Source: TK10-74A sp965217625
GTDB taxonomy: Bacteria; Chloroflexota; Dehalococcoidia; Bin125
Direction of reading: 5' to 3'
DNA length: 64,000 bases
NCBI GenBank assembly: GCA_965217625.1
Contig: OZ244557.1
Coordinates: 248,001-312,000 of the forward strand
Below, piece after piece: positions 11,420 to 20,093 of the stretch. The number at the start of each line of letters is the position of its first letter. Positions within the stretch are counted from its first letter, which is position 1. The notes under the pieces are model-generated. The model did no database searches. It worked only from the letters and a program-made list of their open reading frames with translations, and was not told the DNA's origin. The translations under genes were made by a program, and so were the position numbers.

Positions 11420-12052
11420 CTAGCCGGGCGGCTCCGTGCGCCCCTCCTCCTCCTCCTCCTCCTCCTCCTCCGGCGGCGGCGGGATGATGATGATCTGCCC
11501 CACCTGCAGGTGGCCGGCCTCGAACTCGGTCAGGCCGTTGTACGACTGTAGGTCGAGGTAGTTGAGCCCCCGCGCCGCCGCGATGTCGCTCAGCGTGTCG
11601 CCCGACTGCACGATGTACTCCTCGCCCGGCGGCCGGCGGGGCCCCGCCGGCTCGGCGTCGCCGCCGTTCGTGGTCACCTGGATGCGCTCGCCCCGCACGG
11701 GGATGCGCAGTTCGTCCCCCACCGACAGCACGCTGGGATCCGCGATCCCGTTCAGCCGTTGCAACTCCTCCGTCGTCACCCCCGCCGACTCCGCGATCAG
11801 CGCCAGCGTGTCGCCGGGCTGCACGATGTAGATCTCCTCCTGCAGCTCCTCCTGCTGCTCCTCGCCGAACAGTTCGTCGCCGCGGAAGATGTACGGCTCC
11901 GGCAGGACATCGGGGACCGCCTCGATCGGGATCGTCTCCGGGTCGGGGTTGGCCGTCACCGCCTCGGGCGGCGTCGTCGGCTCCTCGTCGCCCGAGCAGG
12001 CGACGCCCAGCAGCGCGACGATCGCCAGCGACCAGATCAGCGCAACCCGCAC
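11420..12052 (-). CDS. LysM-repeat lipoprotein
   Basis: The product has about 210 residues from a GTG at 12052. An N-terminal hydrophobic segment ends in a lipobox-like LLGVACSG, so it is likely an exported lipoprotein. Two LysM domains follow (starting at YIVQPGDTLALIAESAG and YIVQSGDTLSDIAAARG), which bind N-acetylglucosamine polymers such as peptidoglycan. The C-terminus is PPPP followed by nine consecutive glutamates encoded by a (CCT/GAG)9 repeat. Frames extending upstream to 12157 are less likely because they would bury the signal peptide. The gene is in the same orientation as the M28 peptidase lipoprotein upstream. Confidence 0.86.
   Translation of the reverse strand: MRVALIWSLAIVALLGVACSGDEEPTTPPEAVTANPDPETIPIEAVPDVLPEPYIFRGDELFGEEQQEELQEEIYIVQPGDTLALIAESAGVTTEELQRLNGIADPSVLSVGDELRIPVRGERIQVTTNGGDAEPAGPRRPPGEEYIVQSGDTLSDIAAARGLNYLDLQSYNGLTEFEAGHLQVGQIIIIPPPPEEEEEEEEEGRTEPPG
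11443..11469. repeat. (CCT)9 trinucleotide tract
   Basis: Nine perfect CCT units encode the polyglutamate tail of the LysM lipoprotein. Such tracts can change length by replication slippage; here the change would add or remove glutamates without a frameshift. Confidence 0.9.
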
Positions 12053-12153
12053 AGCCCCGGCTCCCGTCTTCTGCTGCCGCCTGCCCGGCGCGATCACCCC
12101 ACCCCGCCCGGCCCCCGGCCCGGGATCCAGTCTACTCCCGATGGCCCCGGCCC

Positions 12154-13767
12154 TCACTCCGTCCCCACGACACAGGCCTCGGCGAGGGCCGGCTCGAGCG
12201 ACGCGATCAGGCAGCCCAGCAGCCCGTGCGCCAGCCGCCCCACCGACGCCAGCCGCTCGGGCTCCACCGCCTCGAAGCGATCCGCCGGCACGTGAATGGG
12301 GCCGCCCAGCACCGTGGGGAAGATGACCGGCACGCCGGCCTGCGCGAAGTTGAGGTGGTCCGATCCGATGCCCGGCGGCAGCGCCCCGGCGGCCAAGTCG
12401 ATCTCCAGCGCCGCGCCCACCTCCTCCGCCAGCCCCACCAGCGGCTCGACGCCCACCAGCAGCAGCGCCGACCCCACGCCGGCCACGTCGAGGTTCAGCA
12501 TCGCCGTCACGTCCTCGATCGCGCCCGAGTCGACCAGGCGCTGCACGAAGACCTTGGAGCCCAGGATGCCCGGGCTGCCGCCCACCGACTCCTCGGCCCC
12601 GAACGCCACGAAGCAGATCAGCCGGCCGCCGGCACTGTCCGCGTAGGCCCGCGCCATCTCCACGACCAGCGCCGTGCCGCTGGCGTTGTCGTTCGCCCCC
12701 ATCACGCCGGGCACGGAGTCGTAGTGGCCGCCCACCCAGATCCGGCAGGCCCCGTCGGTGCGCCGGGCCACCACGTTCTGCGACTCCCCCGACAGCGGGT
12801 CGTAGCGGATCAGGACCTCCACCGTCACCTCCGTATCGGTCGCATCCGTCGTCTCCCCCGCCTGCGCGGCCTGCGCCGCCCGCTCCGCCCGGGTCACCAG
12901 CGTCTTCAGCGCCCCTGCCTGCGCCTGGCTGATCGACACCGCCGGAATCGCCGACGTCTCCCCCAGCGTGCCCGAGAACGGCCCCGGCTCGTTGTTGTAG
13001 ATCATCACGCCGATCGCCCCCGCCGCGGCGGCGTTCGCGACCTTTTGCCGGAAGAACACCTGCCCCCGCTCGACCAGCGCGACCGCCCCCTCGACGTCGA
13101 CCGCGGCGAAGTCCTCGGCCGCGCCCATGCCCGGCACGACGACCAGCGGCGCGCTGAGGTCGCCCCCCGCCGAGCCGTGCAGCACCTCCGCGACGACCGG
13201 CCGCCCGTTCACCAGCACGCGGAACTCGTCGACGCGCAGGCTCTCGAGCGGCACCGACTGCAGCTCGACCGCGTACCCGAGCGACTCGAACTCCGCCGCC
13301 AGGAACGCCGCCGCAGCGCGCTCGCCGTCGGTCGCCTGCACCCGCCCGCCGATCGTCACTGACAGCATTTCCAGCACCCGCAGCGCGTTGTCGTTGTCGT
13401 AGGGCAGCGGCGCGACCGACAGTGCGACGGCCGCCGGTTCCTCCTCCGTGGGCGTGTCCTCTGGGTCGCCCGCGCCGGCCTCGTCGGTCTCCGCCTCGGC
13501 TGGCTCGGCGCGGGCCGGTTCCTCGTCCGCGGCGTCCTCGTCGCGCGCCTGCGCGGCGTCGTCGGCGTCGTCATCGGCATCGGCGTCGTCGGCCGCCTCC
13601 GCGTCGTCGCCCGCCTCGACCTCCGACGCGGCCCCGCCGGTCGCGTCCGCGTCGGGCCCTGCCCCGTCAGATGATGTGCCGGCGTCGCCCGGCGCGTCCG
13701 ACCCCGAGCAGGCCGCGACCAGCCCGGCCGCCACGATGAGCGCCATCGCGGCCAGCAGCAGCCGCAT
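12154..13767 (-). CDS. M28-family zinc aminopeptidase lipoprotein with PA domain
   Basis: A 537-residue protein. The signal peptide ends in the lipobox GLVAACSG, followed by about 90 residues of Ala/Asp/Glu-rich linker. A PA (protease-associated) insert lies around VVVPGMGAAEDFAAVDVEG. The M28 catalytic domain shows co-catalytic zinc ligands: His in GGHYDSVPG, Asp in GANDNASG, Glu-Glu in FGAEESVG, Asp in LNLDVAG and His in GIGSDHLNF. It is likely an exported exopeptidase that processes peptides at the cell surface. The frame remains open far upstream, but the ATG at 13767 gives the clean signal peptide. The stop overlaps the region before the LysM gene. Confidence 0.93.
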   Translation of the reverse strand: MRLLLAAMALIVAAGLVAACSGSDAPGDAGTSSDGAGPDADATGGAASEVEAGDDAEAADDADADDDADDAAQARDEDAADEEPARAEPAEAETDEAGAGDPEDTPTEEEPAAVALSVAPLPYDNDNALRVLEMLSVTIGGRVQATDGERAAAAFLAAEFESLGYAVELQSVPLESLRVDEFRVLVNGRPVVAEVLHGSAGGDLSAPLVVVPGMGAAEDFAAVDVEGAVALVERGQVFFRQKVANAAAAGAIGVMIYNNEPGPFSGTLGETSAIPAVSISQAQAGALKTLVTRAERAAQAAQAGETTDATDTEVTVEVLIRYDPLSGESQNVVARRTDGACRIWVGGHYDSVPGVMGANDNASGTALVVEMARAYADSAGGRLICFVAFGAEESVGGSPGILGSKVFVQRLVDSGAIEDVTAMLNLDVAGVGSALLLVGVEPLVGLAEEVGAALEIDLAAGALPPGIGSDHLNFAQAGVPVIFPTVLGGPIHVPADRFEAVEPERLASVGRLAHGLLGCLIASLEPALAEACVVGTE

Positions 13768-13823
13768 CCGCGCCGTGCGCGACGCGCGACGGCCAGCGCC
13801 AAGAACGCGATAGCGGTGGGGGA

Positions 13824-14240
13824 TTAGTGTCGCCAACGCCGGAACCAGCCGCGCACCCCGCCCGGCCGTGGTTCGTCGTACTCGATATAGCGGTCGCGCC
13901 AGAAGCCGCCGCGACCTTCGTGCGGCGCGCGCGACCTCGGCCCGCGCATGCTCCAGCCCAGCCCCAGCAGGAACAGGACGAGGCCCGCCAGCACCAGCCA
14001 GGCACCCGGGCCGCGCGCGCGCAAGACCAGTCCGGCGGCCAGCAGCAGGAAGCCCACCAGCATCAGATGCCCCGACGTGAATCGCACGAACATGGATCCC
14101 AGCCCGTCGCTCACTTGGCGCATCAGCGCGTCCCAGCCGCGCCGCGCCCGGCTCGGCCCCCGCCGCTGACGGCGGTGCCACTCGAAGTCCTCGATGTTTT
14201 CGAGGACGTCCTCGATGTCGCGTTCCAGTCGGTCTGCCAT
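13824..14240 (-). CDS. Small membrane protein, two helices
   Basis: A 138-residue protein. A charged N-terminal helix (RLERDIEDVLENIEDFEWH) precedes two adjacent hydrophobic segments near residues 58-74 (HLMLVGFLLLAAGLVL) and 80-95 (AWLVLAGLVLFLLGLGW). It ends in a basic, aromatic tail (VRGWFRRWRH). No enzyme motif. The ATG at 14240 has GGAGCGC upstream and a TAGACT box further up. It sits just downstream of the hydantoinase operon. Function unknown. Confidence 0.72.
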   Translation of the reverse strand: MADRLERDIEDVLENIEDFEWHRRQRRGPSRARRGWDALMRQVSDGLGSMFVRFTSGHLMLVGFLLLAAGLVLRARGPGAWLVLAGLVLFLLGLGWSMRGPRSRAPHEGRGGFWRDRYIEYDEPRPGGVRGWFRRWRH

Positions 14241-14261
14241 GGCAGCGCTCCTGCTCCCAGT

Positions 14262-15857
14262 CTAACCCCAGCCGCCGCCTCCTGGCGTCTCCATGCAGAT
14301 GATATCCCCCGCTTCGACGGTGAACGTCGTTTTGCCCGGCAGCGCCCGATCGGGCCGGCCCGCCCGCTCGAGCCGATTCCGGCCCGGCGTCCCGTCGGCC
14401 CCGCCCGCCGCGCCCCACGGTCCCCGCCGCCGCCGCTCGCCGATCAGCGTCACAGTTGCCGGCCCGAGGAACTGCGTCCGTCGCACCAGCCCGTCGCCGC
14501 CGCGATGCCGGCCCGCGCCGCCGCTGCCCCGTCGCACGCTGTTCTCCAGCACCCGCAGCGGGTAGGCGATCTCCAGCGCCTCCGCCGGCGTGTTGAGCGT
14601 GTTCGTCATGTGGCTCTGCACGGCCTCGATCCCCGGCCCGAGCGGACCCCCGCCCAGCCCGCCGCCGCTCGTCTCGTAGTACGCCCAGGACTCGCCCGAG
14701 CGCGGGTCGATGCCGCCCGCCGCGACGTTGTTCATCGTCCCCGCCGACGCGGCCGGCATCCGATCGGGCAGCGCCTGCGCGATCGCCCCCCAGACCACGT
14801 CGACGATGCGCTGGCTCGTCTCGACGTTGCCCGCCGCGACCGCCGCCGGCGGCGCCGCGTTGACCACCGAGCGCGCCGGCAGCGTGAAGCGCAGCGGCCG
14901 GAACAGCCCCGCGTTGGTCGGCGCCTGCGGCGGCAGCAGGCAGCGCAGCACGTAGTAGCTCGCCGACCGCGTGACCGCCGCCACCGCGTTGATCGACCCC
15001 GGCCGCTGCCCCGCCGAGCCCGTGAAGTCGAGATCCCAGCCCGCCGCCGAGGTCGTCAGGCGCAGCCGGATGGGCACCGGCTCGTCGCTGGCGCCGTCGT
15101 CGTCCAGCGCGTCCTCGAAGGCGTACGTGCCGGGCGGGATCGCGGCCATCCCGGCCAGCGCCGCCCGCTCGCCCGCGTCGAGCAGCGCCGCCGACGCCCG
15201 CCGGAACCCCGCCGCGCCGAAGCGCTCCGCCAGCGCCGCCAGCCGTCGCTCGCCCACTCGCTGCGCCGCCACCTGCGCGTCGACGTCGCCCTGCCGCTCG
15301 ACGGGCGTGCGCACGTTGCGCAGGAACAGCGCCAGCGTCTCGGGGACGAGCGCCCCCGCCCGGTAGAGCCGCACCGGCGGGATGATGAAGCCCTCCTGCA
15401 CCAGCTCCTGCGCGACCGGCATCGACCCCGGCGCCATGCCGCCGATGTCGGCCTGGTGTGCCCGGCTCGCGACGTACCCCACCAGCGACCCCCGCCCCTC
15501 GCGCCCCGGCCGGAAGACCGGCGAGACCATCGTCACGTCGGGCAGGTGCGTGCCGCCGCGGAACGGGTCGTTGAGGATCGCGATGTCGCCCGGCGACCAC
15601 GGCGCGAGCTCGCGCACCGCCCCCACCGACTCCGGCATCGCGCCCAGGTGCACCGGGATGTGCGCCGCCTGCGCCAGCAGCCGCCCCCCGGCGTCGAACA
15701 CGGCGCAGCTGTAGTCGGCGCGCTCCTTGATATTGGGCGACAGCGCGGTGTGCCGCAGCGTCGCCCCCATCTCCTCCGCGATCGACGTCGCCAGCGACTC
15801 GAACACCGCCAGCCGCGCCGGGTCGATCGCGCCACTCGTGTTCGAGCGCTTAGCCAT
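14262..15857 (-). CDS. hyuB: Hydantoinase B / oxoprolinase B family subunit
   Basis: A 531-residue protein. It is the B partner of ATP-dependent hydantoinase/5-oxoprolinase/acetone-carboxylase-type enzymes, which cleave cyclic amides with ATP. Family motifs are NDPFRGGTHLPDVTM near the N-terminus, SGGGLGGGPLGPGIEAVQSH, and the glycine-rich end ICMETPGGGGWG. The start ATG at 15857 overlaps the small gene in front by 8 nt. Together with HyuA it should form the complex; the substrate (hydantoin, oxoproline or another cyclic amide) cannot be told from sequence. Confidence 0.93.
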   Translation of the reverse strand: MAKRSNTSGAIDPARLAVFESLATSIAEEMGATLRHTALSPNIKERADYSCAVFDAGGRLLAQAAHIPVHLGAMPESVGAVRELAPWSPGDIAILNDPFRGGTHLPDVTMVSPVFRPGREGRGSLVGYVASRAHQADIGGMAPGSMPVAQELVQEGFIIPPVRLYRAGALVPETLALFLRNVRTPVERQGDVDAQVAAQRVGERRLAALAERFGAAGFRRASAALLDAGERAALAGMAAIPPGTYAFEDALDDDGASDEPVPIRLRLTTSAAGWDLDFTGSAGQRPGSINAVAAVTRSASYYVLRCLLPPQAPTNAGLFRPLRFTLPARSVVNAAPPAAVAAGNVETSQRIVDVVWGAIAQALPDRMPAASAGTMNNVAAGGIDPRSGESWAYYETSGGGLGGGPLGPGIEAVQSHMTNTLNTPAEALEIAYPLRVLENSVRRGSGGAGRHRGGDGLVRRTQFLGPATVTLIGERRRRGPWGAAGGADGTPGRNRLERAGRPDRALPGKTTFTVEAGDIICMETPGGGGWG

Positions 15858-16290
15858 CGGACGGCCGCCCTTCCGGCAGCGCCGCCCAGACCGCCGCCGC
15901 GACCGACTCCGGCGTCGCGCCCGCCGGCAGCGCAACGTCGACGTCGCCTCCCGCATCGACCCCCACCCCCACCGACAGCGCGCTGACGCCCGGGATCATG
16001 CGCACCAGCCGCAGCAGGTCGTCGCCGGCGCCGCCGTCGCGCAGCGCCTCCCCGTACACGACGACGTGGTAGCCCGCCTTGACGTAGCCCGACGTCAGCA
16101 GCTTCAGCTGTCGCGACGCCACGACGGCGTCCTCCTCGCCGCCCCGCGGCGTCGCGATCCACTCCCCCGACAGCGCCCCGAAGGGCACGACGACGCTGGG
16201 CCCCGGCAGCCGCGCCGCGATCGCCCTGCCGATCGTTCCGGCGCCGGCCGCTCCCCCGTCCGCTGCGTGCAGCGTGATCACCGCGCTCAT
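15850..16290 (-). CDS. Small P-loop-like protein between HyuA and HyuB
   Basis: A 146-residue protein. It overlaps hyuA by ATGA (4 nt) and hyuB by 8 nt, so it is translated with both. The N-terminus reads VITLHAADGG then AGAGTIGRAIAARLPG, which has the strand-loop-helix pattern of a nucleoside/shikimate-kinase-like P-loop (GxxGSGKSTIARAL). The essential Lys-Thr/Ser is missing (AGT instead of GKS/GKT). A later segment SGYVKAGYHVVVYGEAL also resembles small kinases. It may be a degenerate NTPase acting as a scaffold for the hydantoinase complex. I know no named family for it. Confidence 0.72.
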   Translation of the reverse strand: MSAVITLHAADGGAAGAGTIGRAIAARLPGPSVVVPFGALSGEWIATPRGGEEDAVVASRQLKLLTSGYVKAGYHVVVYGEALRDGGAGDDLLRLVRMIPGVSALSVGVGVDAGGDVDVALPAGATPESVAAAVWAALPEGRPSDG

Positions 16291-18317
16291 CGCCGGCCCT
16301 CCCGTCGCCGGCCCTCGCGCGCGATGCGCAGGCTGCCCGAGGCGAGCGGATGCGCCCGCCAGCCCGGCGGCACGAGGATCGTCGTGTCGGGCTGTGTGAG
16401 GATGGCGGGCCCCGATATCGGCCGTCGCAGCGCGGCCCGCTCGATGATGCGCGTGCGTCGCGGGCGCTCCCAGACAACCGTCGCAGTCTCTGGCGGCCGA
16501 TGCACCGCGTCCGCCCCGGACGGCGCGGGCGGTCCCGCGTCGGGCGGCGCGGCGCTGCGGGCGATCGCCTTGACGCGCGCCACGACCACCTCCAGCGGCC
16601 GCCGCCGGTCGGCGTGGCCGAAGCGCGACATGTGGGCCTCCGCCAGCGCCGAGCGGATCGCCGCCCGTGTCGTCGAGCGCAGCGGCACGGCGATCTCGTG
16701 CGACTGCCCGGCGTAGCGCAGGTCGGCCGACCGCTCGACCCGGCAGCGCCCGTAGCCGTCCGCTCGCAGCGCCGCCCGCGACTGCGCCTCCAGGCGCTCG
16801 AAGGTCGCCTCCAGCGTGGCCTCGCGCCCCGTCGCGCCGGGCTCGATGCGCAGCACCAGCCCCTGCTCGGCGTCCTTCACGACCGGCGCCTGCAGCATCC
16901 CCGCCGCCGACAGCACGCCCGGCGCCAGCGGGATCAGCACCTGCGGGATGCCCAGCTCCGCCGCCAGGTCGCAGGCGTGCAGCGGCCCCGCCCCGCCGAA
17001 CGCGACCAGCGCGAAGTCCGCCGGGTCAAAGCCGCGCTCCACCGAGATCACGCGCAGGGCCCGCGCCATGTTCGCGTTCGCCACCTCGACGATCGCCTGT
17101 GCCGTGCGCCGCGCCGATCCCCCGAAGCCCGCCGACAGTGTCGCCACGGCCCGCTCGGCCGCCGCCGCGTCGAGCGTCATCGCGCCGCCCAGGAAGCGAT
17201 CCGGCCGCAGCCGCCCCAGCACGACGTGGGCGTCGGTCAGCGTCGGCGCGTCGCCGCGCCCGTAGGCGGCCGGCCCCGGCTCCGCGCCGGCGCTCTGCGG
17301 CCCCACCCGCAGCGCGCCGCCCGCGTCCAGCGACGCGATCGAGCCGCCGCCCGCGCCCACCGTGTGCACGTCGACCGCCGGCGTCCGGATCGGCAGCCCG
17401 CCCACGGCGAAGTCGGTGCGCTCCAGCACCCGCCCCGGCAGCAGGCTGACGTCGGTCGACGTGCCCCCCATGTCGAAGCTGATCAGCCGCTCGACGTCGG
17501 CTGCCGCCGCCGCCGCCCGCGCCCCCACCACCCCGCCCGCCGGCCCCGAGAGCACCGTGCGCACGGCGTCCCGCGACGCCTCCGCGACGCTCATGCTGCC
17601 GCCGTTTGAGCGCATCACCCGCAGCCGCGCCGCGCCCCCGCCCGTCCGCAGCCCCGCCTCCAGCCGCGACAGATAGCGCTCCATCGCCGGCGCGACGTAG
17701 GCGTTCGCCACGGTCGTGCTCATGCGCTCGAACTCCCGGTGCTCGGGCAGCACCTCGCACGACGCCGACACCGCCATGCCCCGCGCCCGCGCCATCGCCG
17801 CGATGCGCCCCTCGTGCGCCGGGTTCACGAACGAGAACAGCAGGCAGACCGCCAGCGCCTCCGCGCCGCTCTCCTCGACCCGGTCCAGCACGGCCGAGAC
17901 CTCGTCGTCGTCCAGCGCCCGCAGCACGCCGCCGTCGGCCGCGACCCGCTCGTCGACCTCGAAGCGGCGCTCGTCGGGGATCGGCGGCGCCGGTCGCGTG
18001 GGGTGCAGCGCGTACAACTCCGGCCGCGCCTGCCGCCCGATGACCAGCGTGTCGCGAAAGCCCCGCGTCGTGATCAGCGCGCAGCGGGCCCCGCTCCGCG
18101 TCAGCAGCGTGTTCGTCGACACCGTCGATCCGTGCACCACCTCATCAGGCCGCCAGCCCAGCGCCGACAGCCCCTCCAGGACCGCCCGGCCCGGGTCGTC
18201 CGGCGTCGAGGGGCGCTTGTGCAGCCGCAGCGCCGCCCCGTCCCAGTAGAGGAAGTCGGTGAACGTGCCGCCCACGTCGACGCCCAGCAGTCGCCGGCTG
18301 CCGCGCTGTCCGGCCAC
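16287..18317 (-). CDS. hyuA: Hydantoinase A / oxoprolinase A family subunit
   Basis: A 676-residue protein with the ASKHA-type ATPase fold. The phosphate-binding motif near the N-terminus is LLGVDVGGTFTDFLYWDG, and the second ATPase motif is ISFDMGGTSTDVSLLPG. VHGSTVSTNTLL and LSGPAGGVVGARA are also typical. It phosphorylates or activates the cyclic amide substrate for hydrolysis with HyuB. It follows the SDR gene with a 3-nt gap and overlaps the small P-loop-like gene by 4 nt, so larE-SDR-hyuA-orf-hyuB is one transcript. Confidence 0.95.
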   Translation of the reverse strand: MAGQRGSRRLLGVDVGGTFTDFLYWDGAALRLHKRPSTPDDPGRAVLEGLSALGWRPDEVVHGSTVSTNTLLTRSGARCALITTRGFRDTLVIGRQARPELYALHPTRPAPPIPDERRFEVDERVAADGGVLRALDDDEVSAVLDRVEESGAEALAVCLLFSFVNPAHEGRIAAMARARGMAVSASCEVLPEHREFERMSTTVANAYVAPAMERYLSRLEAGLRTGGGAARLRVMRSNGGSMSVAEASRDAVRTVLSGPAGGVVGARAAAAAADVERLISFDMGGTSTDVSLLPGRVLERTDFAVGGLPIRTPAVDVHTVGAGGGSIASLDAGGALRVGPQSAGAEPGPAAYGRGDAPTLTDAHVVLGRLRPDRFLGGAMTLDAAAAERAVATLSAGFGGSARRTAQAIVEVANANMARALRVISVERGFDPADFALVAFGGAGPLHACDLAAELGIPQVLIPLAPGVLSAAGMLQAPVVKDAEQGLVLRIEPGATGREATLEATFERLEAQSRAALRADGYGRCRVERSADLRYAGQSHEIAVPLRSTTRAAIRSALAEAHMSRFGHADRRRPLEVVVARVKAIARSAAPPDAGPPAPSGADAVHRPPETATVVWERPRRTRIIERAALRRPISGPAILTQPDTTILVPPGWRAHPLASGSLRIAREGRRREGRR

Positions 18318-18320
18318 GGC

Positions 18321-19142
18321 TTACGGCGCGGCTTCCCGCGGTCGCGGCAGGTAGCCGCCGCCGTCGAGTGTGAAGCTGGCCCCCGTCACGTAGTCCGACG
18401 CCTCGCTCGCCAGGAACACGGCCAGCGGCGCGACGTCCTCCTCCTCGCCCACCCGCCCGATCGCGATCGAATCTCCCACCGACGCCCGCCGCGCCGCCGT
18501 CCAGTACGACCCGTGCGCCTGCTCGCGCGTCACGATCCGCCCCGGCGCGATGCAGTTCACGCAGATCCCGTGGTGCCCCAGTTCGTGCGCCAGCGTCCGC
18601 GTCAACTGCTCCAGCGCCGAGTTGCTGGCGCCGTAGGCCGAGAAGCCGTCCGTCGCGTGGCGCCCCGCCGCTCCCGTCACGTTGATGATCTTGCCGCCGC
18701 TCAGCGCGATCATCTGGTGCGCCACCAGCCCGATCATCGCCGCCGCCGCGTCGAGATTCACCGCCGTCACCTGCGACCACTCGTCCGGCGACAGGCTCAG
18801 GAAGTCGCGGCCCGACGGCGCCGCGGCGGGATCCTCGCCGGGCCAGCCCACCCCGGCCGCGTTGACCAGGATGTCGACCTGATTGCAGCGGTCGAGCGCC
18901 GTGCGCAGCACCTCCTCACGGTCGGCGGCGCGCGTGATGTCGGCCGGCACCGGAATGCAGCGATGGCCGTGCCGCTCGACGTGCCGCGCCGTCGCCCGCA
19001 GTTGCGACTCCGTCCGCCCCACGATCACCGTCTCCGCCCCCACCTCGGCCAGCGCGTCGGTGATCGCCCGCCCCAGCCCGCGACCGCCGCCCGTGATCAG
19101 CGCCACCTTGCCCGACAGCCGGAAGCGGTCGAGCAGCGTCAC
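18321..19142 (-). CDS. Short-chain dehydrogenase/reductase lacking the catalytic lysine
   Basis: A 273-residue SDR. The NAD(P) motif TGGGRGLGRAI and the NAAGVGWPG motif are intact. The active site reads SAYGASNSALEQL: Tyr is present but the YxxxK lysine is Asn. The usual catalytic serine region is NVTGAAG instead of NxSS. Either the enzyme uses an altered mechanism or it is a non-catalytic SDR. The GTG start at 19142 overlaps the larE stop (GTGA). Downstream is hyuA after 3 nt. Residues after the active site (VNCIAPGRIVTREQ) follow the family pattern. Confidence 0.9.
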   Translation of the reverse strand: MTLLDRFRLSGKVALITGGGRGLGRAITDALAEVGAETVIVGRTESQLRATARHVERHGHRCIPVPADITRAADREEVLRTALDRCNQVDILVNAAGVGWPGEDPAAAPSGRDFLSLSPDEWSQVTAVNLDAAAAMIGLVAHQMIALSGGKIINVTGAAGRHATDGFSAYGASNSALEQLTRTLAHELGHHGICVNCIAPGRIVTREQAHGSYWTAARRASVGDSIAIGRVGEEEDVAPLAVFLASEASDYVTGASFTLDGGGYLPRPREAAP

Positions 19143-19999
19143 GACGCCGCCCCGCCGCGCCCCAGCGGGTTCAGCGACCCCGTGCGGTACCCGCCCAGGT
19201 CCAGCGTCACGAAGCGGAAGCCCAGCCCGCGCAGCCGCCGCTCGATCGTTTCCCGCTCGCGCGCCACGATGTCCATCCCGGCCGCGTCCGTCTCGATCCG
19301 CGCGATCTCTCCGTGGTGCCGCACGCGCACCTGTCGCAGGCCCAGCCCGCGCAGCACCGCCTCCGCTGCCTCGATCTCGCCCAGCACCGGCGCCGACACC
19401 GGCGTCCCCACGGGTACCCGGCTGGCCAGGCAGGCCGCCGCCGGCTTGTCCCACGCCGCCAGCCCCAGGCAGCGCGCCAGCGCCCGCACGTCGGCCTTGC
19501 CGCAACCCGCCTCGACCAGCGGGCTGCGCACGCCGCCCTCCGACGCCGCCCGCAGCCCCGGCCGGTAGTCGCCCAGGTCGTCGCGGTTTGTCCCGTTGCA
19601 GACCACCGCGCCGGTCTCCGCCGCGATCGGCGTCAGGTGGCTGTAGAGCTCGCTCTTGCAGTGGAAGCAGCGGTCGCCCGCGTTCGCGACGTACGCCGGC
19701 CGCGCCAGCTCGTCGGTCCGCACCACCCGATGCCGGATGCCGATCGCCGCCGCCATCTCGACGGCCGCCGCCAGCTCCGTCCCCGGCAGCGACGGCGACT
19801 GCGCCGTCACCGCCAGCGCGTCGTCGCCCAACTGCTCCGCCGCGATCGCCGCCACCAGCGCGCTATCGACCCCGCCGCTGAACGCCACCACGGCTCGCTC
19901 GTACCCCCGCACGATCGCGCGCAGGGCCGTCAGTCGCTGCGCCTGCGCGCGCGGCAGATCGGTGCCGGAAGCACCGTCGGAGGTCCACTCATCATTCAT
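19139..19999 (-). CDS. larE: LarE-like ATP-dependent sulfur transferase
   Basis: A 286-residue PP-loop protein. The pyrophosphatase motif VVAFSGGVDSALVAAIAAEQ adenylates the substrate carboxylate. Cysteines that can carry sulfur or an Fe-S cluster are in GDRCFHCKSELY and PAAACLASRVP. In Lactobacillus, LarE donates sulfur to build the nickel-pincer nucleotide cofactor of lactate racemase. No larA, larB or larC gene is visible here; instead it leads a hydantoinase operon. A TATCAT box sits 7 nt before the ATG, suggesting a leaderless transcript. The family call is good; the local role is uncertain. Confidence 0.9.
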   Translation of the reverse strand: MNDEWTSDGASGTDLPRAQAQRLTALRAIVRGYERAVVAFSGGVDSALVAAIAAEQLGDDALAVTAQSPSLPGTELAAAVEMAAAIGIRHRVVRTDELARPAYVANAGDRCFHCKSELYSHLTPIAAETGAVVCNGTNRDDLGDYRPGLRAASEGGVRSPLVEAGCGKADVRALARCLGLAAWDKPAAACLASRVPVGTPVSAPVLGEIEAAEAVLRGLGLRQVRVRHHGEIARIETDAAGMDIVARERETIERRLRGLGFRFVTLDLGGYRTGSLNPLGRGGAAS

Positions 20000-20006
20000 T
20001 GCGTCG

Positions 20007-20012
20007 ATGATA
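20007..20012 (-). promoter_or_regulatory. Likely -10 box of the larE-hyu operon
   Basis: TATCAT lies 7 nt upstream of the larE ATG, so transcription would begin at about the start codon. No ribosome site is seen in the intervening bases. Confidence 0.4.
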
Positions 20013-20093
20013 CGACAGGGCGCCGGTCGGGCGACGGTCTCGTCTGCGATCGTGAGCGTTCAGCGCCCCGCGCCGCCGGGCCGAGGGGACGCC

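Noticed and set aside
13824..15600. Upstream extension of the M28 peptidase frame to 15600
   Set aside because: The frame stays open by chance through the small membrane protein and hyuB; the lipoprotein signal peptide at 13767 marks the true start.
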